Program-made: the position numbers and the translations under genes
Notes under the pieces: model-generated
The model's database searches: none
The model's input: only the letters and a program-made list of their open reading frames with translations
What the model was told of the DNA's origin: nothing
Assembly: GCA_020631735.1 (NCBI GenBank)
Contig: CM036159.1
Location: 20,003,511 to 20,067,510, forward strand
Source: Saccharum officinarum
Taxonomy: Eukaryota > Streptophyta > Magnoliopsida > Poales > Poaceae
Direction of reading: 5' to 3'
Length of the DNA stretch: 64,000 nucleotides
In this document: positions 34,681 to 49,000 of the stretch, piece by piece
Layout: each line of letters starts with the position of its first letter
How positions within the stretch are numbered: the first letter of the stretch is position 1

Positions 34681-35960
34681 GTCTGTTTGTGACTCGGCGT
34701 TCGGACATGGCTCCCCAAGAGCGAGCCCCAAATAAAAACAAATCTCCATTTCCTTGTGCTTATCCGTCTGTCCCTCCCCAGCCTACACCCTACTCCTTCG
34801 TGCTTATCGCCCAGACCCAAAGCAGTGTGGCTGCTCATCCGTCTGCCCCTTCTCCAGCGTACGCTCGTCGGCTTGCCACGCCGTTTCCTTTCCCTGTCGC
34901 CGGCCAAACCACATGCCCTCACTCCCTGCGCCGCTCACCTGCGTGGCAGCCATCAGCGTGGTTGCTCATCCGTCCACCCCCTTCCCCAGCGCGCTCGTTG
35001 GGATGCTGTGTCGTGCCCTTCCCCAATCGCCAGCCGCGCTACGTGCCCTCGCTCTGCGTTGCTCGCTCCCTCGCCGTTGGGCGCGCCGCTGACCACGACA
35101 TGGCCGCGCGGGGCACACGTGCCGTGGCGCCTCAAGTCTTCCCAAGCCAAGTCAAGGGCACCCACGAGCGTGGGCGATGCTGGCGGTGCTCGTGCGCCAC
35201 GGCTCACCGCAAGCTCCCACTCTGACGGCCAGAACCGACTAGCCCGGCCTTCCCTCCCCTATGTTCCATACGTATATTTCAAGTGTTCCAGACATTTTAG
35301 ATTTATGTTACAATTTTTTTCATCTTGATATTGCAAAAGTAGATCGGAGGATGTTGCAAGTGTTTCAAAGGCATGTTTCAATCGTTTGTTAAAAATGTTT
35401 CATCTGTTTTCAGACGTCTCCTTCAATATTTTTTTATGTGGATGTTGCATATGTTTCACACATATGTTGCAACACTATGTTCCAAATGTTTCAGCTGTTT
35501 CGGTGTTACATCGCAGCAAGTGGTTTCCTGTTGCAAGTTGCAAATCTGGATGTTTCGTGTGTTTCATACACATGTTGTAAGTGTGTGTTCCAAATGTTTC
35601 ATCTACTTTTAAACATATGTTGCATTCAAATGTTTTCCATGTTGTAAGTGTTTTATACCGTACGGCTGGGGGCGAGCCACGCGGCGCGCTGGGGGCCAGC
35701 GAACGGTGGTGCTGTAGTCGTGGCGCACTGGGGCGTGCTCGTCCTCAGCTGCTCGTCTCGGCTCCTGAGTGCTGCCTGCGCGGAGAGAGAGGAGGGGGTC
35801 GGGGGCGACGGGCGGGTGCAGAGACCGGGCGAAGGCAAACAGGGTTGGGGGTGGGCTGCATGGGCATCCAGACGCACACGTTCGTCCAAACGTCCAGGCG
35901 CTAGCCACGCCCGTAAAGTAATAGTCGAGGAAAAGGAGACCAAACTGGAAGTGGAAACCT
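34681..35960. repeat. Dispersed repeat with a GC-rich left arm and TGTTGCAAGTGTTTCA array
   Basis: A GC-rich section (34690-35230) is followed by about 390 bp (35270-35660) in which TGTTGCA, AAGTGTTTCA and AATGTTTCA alternate at irregular 20-45-bp spacing. A second GC-rich section (35660-35900) ends near CGTCCAAACGTCCAGGCGCTAGCC. The long open frames in the GC-rich arms match no family. I recognise the array as a type common in grass genomes but cannot name the element class. Confidence 0.5.
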
Positions 35961-35984
35961 CAAGAGAAAAGTGCGGTGAAACAC

Positions 35985-36330
35985 TTTTTTAAAAAAAAGA
36001 TCCGGTTAACCGGCTTTGTATTAATAAGCAAGAGTACAGAGTTGCGAGGCTACATACGCGAGAGGCGCTTCCTCGCTTGGCAGACCGCCCCGTGAGGATG
36101 AACAAAATTAGACTAAGCTAACTACTCGCTAATTGGTTGGCAATCATTACGGGCCGTAGGACTCGTCCTCCAGCCGAGGTCCAATCAGAGCTTATCCGTT
36201 ATTCTTGTGAAGATCACCTGCTCAGACTTCTCTCGGCGTCGAAGACTACCGTGTTTCTCTGCTTCCAAATCTGCCACAGCACTAGATTTGCTAGACGGTG
36301 ATCAACACTGATGCTGCTTTTGATGCAAGC
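35985..36330 (-). mobile_element. 5'-truncated L1-type LINE, 3' end
   Basis: The minus strand ends in a poly-A tract (the TTTTTTAAAAAAAA region at 35985-35998), preceded by TTAATACAAAGCCGG, a common grass LINE tail. Upstream, at about 36300-36230, the minus strand encodes VLWQIWKQRNTVVFDAE. This is the WxxWKxRNxxVF motif at the C-terminal zinc-binding region (zf-RVT) of plant L1 reverse transcriptases. Only this stub is left, and stops follow. Confidence 0.65.
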
Positions 36331-36800
36331 AGCAATACGTTGCGCAAGAGGTCATGTGCGTGTTGGTTCGCAGGTGCGGGAAAGACTGCCGATGCTAGCA
36401 CAAAAGAGTAATTGGAAGTTCCAGGTTTCAGGATGTAGGATCGACGAGGCTAGATATGCAGACTCGACATTAATGGGTTCATTCAGCAATGCTTCAACTT
36501 ATTTGGACATTGGAGTTTCAAACAAATTAAAAAAAATTCAGAGCATTCAGTGCTTCTTTTGCTTCAAAATTCTTGCCCAAATTTAGCCACTCAAGTTTTT
36601 GGAAAGATATGCTTAAATTAGGTGGCCAGTAAAGATAACAAATGCAAAGGCAATTTGGACAGATGCTTCCTGAAGCTGATTTGAACTCATTTAGCAAAGG
36701 ATGATAAATTCTACACCCTCCACGATCAGCCTGTTTTATTAGTAACCAAAGCAATTACATTATTGAACTAAGTGAGGGATCTCTGAAACAAGACGAGTAA
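36331..36800. other. 3' flank of the adenylosuccinate synthetase gene
   Basis: It holds the probable minus-strand 3' UTR; nothing else is recognised. Confidence 0.4.
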
Positions 36801-40146
<3,346 letters not shown>

Positions 40147-40218
40147 GTACTGCCTGCGTTGGACTGTTGTGGGTGCAAGTGGGCGGTGCATTGCTCTTTC
40201 CAAATCATTCGTTACCAC

Positions 40219-40832
40219 TTACCAGTATCAAAAAAAAATACCAAGACGGTAATCTAAAGTTTGATTCGCTCAATAATTGACAATCGCGTAGATTGATCAC
40301 ATATAAATGCCCATAATCCTTGCATTCCTTTTTATTGGACTATAGGATTGTGTCCGTGCTTTATTACGGGCAAAACAATATAGAATCCCATCAATATGAA
40401 TAGATTTTCTCTTCAAATGTAAAATTGTCTTAATTTATACACCGGTTTATTACAAAAAAATATATATACCCCAATTCATCTCCTTCCAAATTGTCCAGTA
40501 TATCAAGATAGCGAGTACCGGAGTTCCAGTGGTAACGGCAGGCGCTGCTCCTGCCATGGTTGCCTTTCAAGCAATCCATGAGACATGCCTTTTGCCCATA
40601 AAAATTTTACCATTTTACCAAAAAGATGGTGCAATGGTGTATAAATCCAAGGTGATGCTCCCACCCGACAAAATTTTACCATTGCACCATCTTTTTGGCA
40701 AGATATACATGTTTCTGTTCTCGGTGCAAGTCCAAGTACTCCACATTTGCATGTAGTCGAATGCTTCTGTCATTCTGTGGATGACTGTGATATGTGAGTT
40801 GACACCGCAATGGCAGTGCGTGCACCGTTGGG
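40219..40832. other. Intergenic DNA with a 24-bp inverted repeat
   Basis: No coding sequence is recognised; the first exon of the neighbouring helicase is not here. TTACCAAAAAGATGGTGCAATGGT (40615-40638) and its near-complement at 40678-40701 can form a 24-bp stem with one mismatch and a 39-nt loop. Confidence 0.45.
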
Positions 40833-41100
40833 CAGTGGCGGAGCCCGCCCTAAAATATAGGGGGGGGGGGCAATTACGCAGCTAACGAAGTAGTACAGGC
40901 TAACTGAGCAGTGGGAGCACTACCATGTTATTGTTGTGTGCCTACGTGTGGAGGGTGTGGCCGGTCTGTGCCCCAGCTGATCACTGCTAGTAGTCACGGA
41001 AGAGCGCAGGGGCATCAGGCATGCAGTGGCCTCTTCAGAAATCACGGAGGGAAGGGGGGGCATGGCCCAGTATGGCCCCCACGAGGCTCCGCCAGTGCCG
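40833..41100. mobile_element. MITE-like element with GGCAGTGGCGGAGCC ends
   Basis: The left end GGGCAGTGGCGGAGCC and the right end GGCTCCGCCAGTGCC are inverted repeats about 265 bp apart. A run of ten G lies just inside the left end (40861-40870) and a GGGGGG run near the right. It sits immediately upstream of the first surviving helicase exon. Confidence 0.6.
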
Positions 41101-41176
41101 TTGGGTTTTAGTATTGATGTAATGTAACAATTGCATGCCGCATGCATGCACGGTTGTTTAATTTTCATGATTGCAG

Positions 41177-44100
41177 ATTCAAGCTAGATCAATACCGCAT
41201 CTGATGGAAGGAAGTGATGTGATGGGTTCAGCAAAGACTGGGTCAGGGAAGACCCTTGCTTTCCTTATACCAGTGATTGAATTGCTCCACAGATCGAACT
41301 TCTTGCCGAGGAACGGAACTGGAGTTGTTGTGGTTTGCCCAACAAGGGAGCTTGCCATTCAGGTTTATGCATGACACAACAATTATCTTTTGATTGATTT
41401 TACATGCTTTATGACTGTTCCAGAATTTGCTGCGAGCGAAAAGATCAAAATGAGATGTGTCAACTGATCTAAGGTTAAGTTATTCTTTGTTAACGTAATG
41501 CCGTGTGTATAAATATAATACACAAATACACAATGCTGTTTGTTTTTACAGTATTTTGATTTGAAGATTAAGCTATATATGAGAACTTTTCACGTTGCTA
41601 TATATTACCAAAATTTATCACCAAATTGTTAGGCTTCAAAAGGGTTTTTTTTTTAGAAATGAGGCTTCAAAAGGTAGCTTTCTATAGTGTATCTGAATGT
41701 TGGATGGTTGCTGAGACTATTCACCTGTAGGGGCTCATACTTGACACTTTGCTATCCTTATGTGTTTCGTCAATTCATTTGTGCTAGACACACAATGTTG
41801 CCAAGGAATTAATGAAGTATCACTCACAAACTCTTGGATATGTAATTGGTGGCACTAACATGAGAAGTGAAGCCAACCAGCTCGCAGAAGGGATCAATGT
41901 CTTAGTTGCCACACCGGGCAGGCTTCTGGACCATCTGCGAAGTACCAGTAGTTTCAAATACAAAGAGCTAAAGGTAAAGACATTCTGGTTACTATAATTT
42001 TTTTTTTCAAATTCCTTATTTCTGTTGAGATAGTGCACATACTTAAATTGTCACATTTAGATAAAAAATACAACCAGAAATTTCATGCTTATCTATTTGC
42101 ATGATCAGTTACCTGATTGTTTTATGTATGAAATCTTTGTGTACATCTACCTTATGCTTGTCCATGACTCCGTCTACCTATTAATGCTGAATTAGAGTAT
42201 ATATCAAATTGCAGCATACATTATGCCAAGTATATGCAAAATTGTAAAAGGCAATAGCTTATATTTGTAATAAAATCGTATTGTTATATTAGCTCGGTTA
42301 TGTGTTTCATCTTTGTTTGCTATTAGTTGCAGCAAATTTGTGCTTGACAAAAGTCAAGTGGAATTGCATATAATGTTATTTGTTAATTCTGTAAACAAAA
42401 CCGATACAGTATGGGTACAAGTATTGGATTTGTAGCTAAAAGTTATTCTTTGTAACCATCCTTAAAACCAAACTGATTCTGTTCTCCAATTAAATTAACA
42501 TATAATTGCATTTTAAATATCTTGTCGAGCGGGGATGGAATCAATCTTGTTGCCCACTCATACGGTCATACCTCGGCCCAGAGAATACTAAAGTCTAAAG
42601 CCAATTAATTTTGTGCTGGGCTGCCCATGGAGAAGGCCAAGCCTTGTTTACTGGCTCATGTAATATGGGTCCCTATTTGGCAGGAAAATGGCATTGAATT
42701 TCTTGGAAAAGAAAAACATGAAAATTTGCTGTTAAGGCAGTGAATATCATGACTGACCACTGCCCCCCTCTATTTTTCTCTGGCATAACTCATCATATGT
42801 TGCAGTGCCTTATAATTGATGAAGCTGATCGGATACTTGAGCAAAATTTCGAGGAGGATATGAAACAAATATTTAAACGCCTCCCTCGGGTATGTGACCA
42901 TCTGGCAATTTCGTTTCATGTGCATAGTGCAGCCATTAAAATTTCTACTGAGAGTCTGAGACTACTATGTTTTGTCCTGGAATTATTATGGATCATATGC
43001 AGGATAGACAAACTGTTCTTTTTTTTCTGCTACACAGACTCAAAAGGTCAGTTATTCATCCCATCCAAACTTTTCCTTAATCTCCCCTGTTGGTGTAAAT
43101 GCTTATGTGATGTAAATTGTAATCCCACAGGTTCAAGATTTTGTGAATTTTACATTTGGGAAAAATGAAGAAAGACAACGGAAACTTGTTTATGTTGGAG
43201 TTGATGATTCTGAATTAAAGGTATGCAACTGTTTCACCATGCTGTTCATATCTCTTTAAAACATTTTCTGGATTATTTGGTATGAGAAATATAACTTTGA
43301 TGCTCTGGCAGCCTACAGTTGAGGGCTTGCAGCAGGGCTACTGTGTCATTCCAAGCGAGAAAAGGTTTCTTGTTTTGTACTCTCTCCTAAGATTGAAAGT
43401 TCACAAGGAGCAGATGGTGAAGGTCCTAAGAGGGGAAGTGGGTGAGGAGCAGAAGGTGAAGATCATGGTGTTCTTTTCATCATGTAGCTCAGTCAAATTC
43501 CATGCAGAACTTCTTAATTTCCTCGGGATAGAGTGTTACGAGATTCATGGGCAACTGAAGCAGCAGAGACGAACTAGTACATTCTTCCGATTCCTGAAGG
43601 AAGAAAAGGGCATCTTATTATGCACTAACGTGGCAGCACGTGGGCTTGATATTCCTGATGTGGTAAGTTTAAACCATTCATGCCACTCCTTTCTACGTAT
43701 ATGGTATATCCCCTTACTAATGTAAGGATCTGGTGCCTTGCTTAGGACTATATTCTGCAATATGATCCTCCAGATGACCCAACGGTTAGTGCTTCCAAAC
43801 CATGCTAAAGAAATTATGCATTTGTCAATTTCGCTAAGTTTGACATTTGAATTTAATTTGTAGGATTACATTCACTGAGTTGGTCGTACTGCCCGAGGTG
43901 ATAAAGGCAAAGGAAGTGCATTACTGTTCTTACTACCGGAAGAATTAAAGCTGCTAATTCACCTGCAGGTAATTAATGTTACGGTGACATAATGTCTGTA
44001 TCCCTTTATTAAGAGGAAACCTGATGTATATCAGTTTATGCAGCACTATTTTCTTAACTCGAAGTGATCACTGTTTTCTGACATTATGTCTAAATACAAA

Positions 44101-44959
44101 GTCAGTAGTGTGAAAGTACTTTGAAATATGAATTTTGTATAACCGTATATGCTACGCATTTTTTACAATTTGACTAGTCCAGTACGAGTAACATGGAAGC
44201 TCTAGTGCCCTACATAGTTGGACAGAGGGAGTGACGCATTTAGTGTTTGTTTGCAGGCAGCCAAAATTTCTCTGACTGAATATGTGTTCAGTGAAAAGCA
44301 TATCCCAAAATCGCTATCACAACTTGTGAGTGTTTCTTTCTCAACTCAATCCGGTCGTTTCAATCTATTTTATTATAACGTGAGTTTTGGAGCAGGAGAA
44401 TATTGTTACTGGAAATTACTTTCTAAACAAGTCTGCGAAGGAAGCCTACAGGTCCTACCTTTTGGCATACAACTCACACTCTATGAAAGATATTTTTGAT
44501 ATCCATCAGCTTGATCTCAAGGTAAATGTTTGTGACGTTCTTTCTCAATGTTCTGTTGTTGGTTTCTGTTCATTTTTATTGGCTCGGCATTTTGCTTCAT
44601 TGCAAGTTTACATAATCTTAAGTTGTCAGGTAGAAGTACATTTGTTATTTCCTTAAATTTAGTGGTAGCCTAGCTTATCTCTTGAAAGTTTCAAGGTAGC
44701 TGAAGACCAATGAAAAATACCAATTGTTGATACTTCACTAACTATGTTTGAATATGTATAATCCATTGTTTTATTTCAGAAAGTAGCGGCATCATTCTGT
44801 TTTAAGGAGCCTCCTAAAGCGAATCTGAACCTGGAGAGCAGCGCATCAAAACATCGAAAGATGAGGAAAGTGTACAGTGGACAGAGGCATGGAATTGGCC
44901 CTTCAAACCCCTATGGAAGGATGGGGGGATATGATCGCAGCAAATTTGCAAGATTCTAA
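41177..44959 (+). pseudogene. DEAD-box ATP-dependent RNA helicase (Has1/DDX18, plant RH27/RH51 type), 5'-truncated and mutated
   Basis: Eleven exons are resolved: 41177-41362, 41788-41973, 42806-42889, 43003-43046, 43131-43220, 43312-43662, 43746-43784, 43864-43968, 44257-44325, 44396-44521 and 44780-44959. Intact relatives unwind pre-rRNA in the nucleolus. Motifs seen are I (AKTGSGKT), Ia (PTREL), Ib (TPGR), II (DEAD), IV (VFFSSCSSVKFHAELL), V (TNVAARGLDIPDV) and the family C-terminus ([20 protein letters not shown]). Damage: the first exon or exons with the N-terminus and Q motif are absent. In the 43003 exon a run of eight T makes the exon 44 nt instead of 42, throwing motif III (SAT) out of frame. 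In motif VI a TGA at 43876-43878 replaces the Arg of HRVGRTAR. The remaining exons keep phase, so decay is fairly recent. Confidence 0.88.
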
Positions 44960-46080
44960 AATGACGTCATCAGGGGAACCTGATGCTGGAAGCCCCCATT
45001 TTTGAATTTTTTTTTGTAGATCTCAAACATTACTTGTGTTTGGTTCTCTCTGTAATGGTAGCAGAAAGTCACGGTACTGCAATGCGATGGGGCGAATACC
45101 GGATTTGTTGGGTCCCTCTTGGTCTTGTTCATCCGGCTTATAATCCGTACTTTTTAGCTCGTTTTTTCAGTTGGAACAGTGTTTTTCTCTCACACCAAAT
45201 CAGTCAACAGTTTTTTTTAGCCGGTTTATCAGCACAACCGAACGGAAAGTTTGCATCTTCCGATTCCTGTAAAGCTTGGATGCGCATATATTCATCTCAA
45301 TCCATATGTGTTGGAGTAAATCCACATGTGTTGGAGTGGGTTGGAATTGATATGAACACACATGCATCCGAACGAGGCTGAGACGGTAACGAAGTTTGCA
45401 TCAGAAAAAGACCTGTATCTGGACCAGCAAAAAATACGTAGGACACCAACAATTGTAAGGTATTTTTCCTAGACCAAAGACGGCTCGTCATATGTTCTCT
45501 GAACTTTGGTGGCGCCCAATAATTCATCCTACGCCTACAAACTCATGTAAACATATGCGGAATGGCCTGCCAAGTGCCAGAATGGCCTGCCAAGCGCCAA
45601 TCAGTCCAGTGCGAGCATAAAACAATTAGACCCTGCCAATTTCCATTCCTAGCTCTTGCTTCTCTTGTGAATCTTAGACGCATTCTAGAAGAAAACTTTG
45701 AATGGGACAATTTTTGCCCCGTCTAAGCTTGAATGAAATTTACCTTTCACCACCGTGCCGCCCCGCCACAGCGCCACTTTGTACACAGAAACCGACAAAT
45801 TAATTCTTGTACCTTTTCTATAAAAGAAGACAAGCAATATATCCATGCTAAACAATAATAACGACTCTAAATGCTTAGTACATAGGAGATCAAAAGTTTT
45901 CTATTCAAGTTTCCTGGTACATATTCCTTGAGATCATCTTCAGCATACATAGGAGATATCAAAAGACAACCACTCATCACGGGGACTTGGCACGCAGATG
46001 AGCTGATCATGGCAACATTTCTACTAGAGACGCCACACCAATGCGATGAAGATTTATGTGGCGCTGGCAAACTCTGAGCA
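44960..46080. other. Intergenic DNA between helicase and pescadillo (tail to tail)
   Basis: It holds both 3' UTRs. A worn MITE lies at about 45100-45245: GGTCCCTCTTGGTCTTGTTC at the left, with CGGTTTATCAGCACAACCGAACGG near the right. AATCCACATGTGTTGGAG strings follow at 45298-45340. A 20-bp tandem repeat (AATGGCCTGCCAAG T/C GCCA G/A) lies at 45561-45600. Confidence 0.5.
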
Positions 46081-49000
46081 TCAGTGCCGCTTCTTGGAAG
46101 AAGCACTAGAATCAGCGGTCTTTTTTCTCTTCTTTAGTAGCTCAATTCTCTCTTTTTTCTTTTCTTTGCCCATCTGTGTTCACAAAGAAACAGGATAGTC
46201 GTAAAAGCCATCCAAAAGAGATGTTAATAATAATTTGAGATAATAGAGAAAGGCAATCAGAAGCAAATCAAATCAAGGACTACGAATCTATGATAGAACT
46301 GTCAACTAATTATTGCAAAAATGCATGTTAAGGTAGATATTATCAAAGAGGGAACTATCAAGTCAACAAGAAAAGCTTTTACTAGTATCAATCTAACAGT
46401 CATGCACTATACTAGAACCTTTTTTAACAGGAACGGAAGTTATTTCTATAGAGAGCATTATCAGGACTTGTAACCATATTCACATTAAAAACCAGTAGTG
46501 CATACAGGCATACAGCAAAAGATAAGAGTACACATACCTTCATGGCTTTATAAAGGCCTCTCTGCTTGCGAGACATGAGAGCAGTACCAATGTCATCATC
46601 ATCCTTCTCTTGTTTACTGGCATCCTCCTCGCGATCTGACTGAGTATCATCTTTGGCATCTGGTGATTTATCTCCTTCCTTATTTGACAGACTAGAGAAA
46701 GCAACGCCATCAATTTCCATCTTCAGTTCATCATGGTATTGCTTCTCTAGCATCTCCAACTAGGGAAAAAGAAAAGGCATGCCGAGATTGTTACACGAAA
46801 TGCATTCAATACAAGAAAAACACAGACGCATTGAAAACCACTTAAACTGAAAGAAACACTACCCACCTTCCTCTTCTTTTCAGCAGCTTCGTTAGATTCT
46901 GTTCGATCCATCATTGCTGCTACCAATGAATTGTCTAGATCTTCATCACCAATACCTGGAAGAGGCAAGACCTCATTGCGAGCAGCAGCTTGCAGCCTCT
47001 TTATTGTCTCTGCATACTCAGGAATGTAGCCCTCTGCATCATTGTCCACAAAAGGAGACAAATGTGGTGGAGGTACTCTGCAACATGGAAAAAAAATTGT
47101 CATATACTAGCCTACGAATTATTACTTTTCTTTATTATTGCACAATATAATTCATGGTCTTCTCGTCAGCAGTGAAAATTAACTCAATATTGTAGCAGCA
47201 ACATGTGGTATAGTTGTAGCAGTACCAAGAAATTAGTAGCAGCGCTAGCAACTAGTAAGTAATAGGCTAGGCGTACAGCTAAAAAGTTCTATCAGTAGCA
47301 AATGGTGAGCAACTGGCACCAAAAGAGTGCAGGACTTGGCAAATTTGTAATCATGTCTCATGCATCATATTAAATATTCATTGTCACTAAACAGATTCTA
47401 CAGCATAAGCAGTTACAATTTAGCATATCTGACAGAATCCACATATGGTGCGACGGTAAAGTCGCAGTTATCACAATCCCCATGTGACATACCTTCCAAC
47501 AAGATAACCTTCTGTCGGCAATATGATACGAGCGTTTACACAATCAAAGACCCACTGTGGTTGAACATACTCCCTGGAGAGGAAAACATGGCTTTGTGTC
47601 GGCCTATCAACAATCTGCATTATAAAAGAAGTTGTAGGTTAAGTAAATTGAGATGCAACTCAAAGAAACCTAACAAACAAACAAACATAAAACAACCTTC
47701 TACCATAAATTAATAAAAGAATAGTGTGGAAAAAAAAGAAACTCAAAGTAGACGTACGAAATGGTTGTAACAGACAACAGATATTATACTAGGGCAAACA
47801 CGTGATAGTGTATTGGCTTAGAAGGGGTAACACCATCACTGATGATCCCATCCCACGTCAGTGAGTCAGTCTCAGCGCAGGCAATGAGTGCAGTATTGTC
47901 ACTGTGAATCATGTATCTGTTCAAAGGCGTATCATGGACTCTTCAAAATAAAAGGCTATATAGTGTGAGGATGTGATATCATACTCCTATTTTTTATTAC
48001 AATATGGGATACTAGCAAGCATAAAAAAAACTTCCATGGACCATCTGATTTTACTTCACTTGTGCGCTTTTCATTGATCACCTTTAATGTTTATGAATTA
48101 CAAGATATGATGGTACCGAGTGTAACCTGAACAATTAGTCACATACAAAAATTGTATTGTAGTAATTATTGCCCCTAGTATGACATTTCTGTCATGGTAC
48201 TTAAGAGTGGCATCTTACTTTAGAGATGGTACATCAACGTCACCGTCTATATAGTTAAACTTTGGTGTAATATATTATTGAGAGTGCAATCAACCTGGTG
48301 AGTGATATCTTCATCTTCTTCTTTAAACGGAGCTCCTTCTCCTTCCCATGAAACAGTCCCTCCAAATGCTGGGATAGTAAATAATAGGGACTCCCTAGGC
48401 ACCTGAAAGTGCATATAAAGGATTAAAAAAATTTGAAAGATATTCAAATCAGAAAAATCAATTGATCTGCAACCCCAAATTTGGCTTGCAGTAATGACAA
48501 ATTCCAATAACCTACCTCCCGACTCAAGTAGAACTTTAAGTTCTTAAATAAACCTTTACATTCTTTAGTATCGTCGTCATCTGCATCATCAGCAGTCGAT
48601 TCTTCTACAAGATTCATCAGTGCACCAGGTTCATTAGTTGGGAGCTGATGTTGAAGCTGTGCTAATCTGAGCTCAGATTCATCTGCTTTTGAGCTTGCTT
48701 TATTCTTCACATCCTTCTCTTCCTCAATTACTCCATCAGCTTTAGTCTTCTCATCCTTATCCTCCATAACTTCGTCAGATTGTGAATTCCCAATCATTCT
48801 TCTGGAATCAGCAGACATGTATCTGCACAATGCATATAGCTCTGGCACCACGCAACATGGTATCAGAAAAGGAGTCCGCATAAAACTAGAGAACAGAGAA
48901 AAATAATATGGCAGTGTATACATCCAAGAAAATGGACAGAGGTGATTAATAATAATAAGCACCAGAACATACCAGCAGCTAAAGCTTCCAGACGTGGATC

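Noticed and set aside
34689..35328. Three overlapping plus-strand frames (112-190 codons) with Pro/Ser/Arg bias
   Set aside because: GC-rich repeat arm, all frames open, no recognisable protein.
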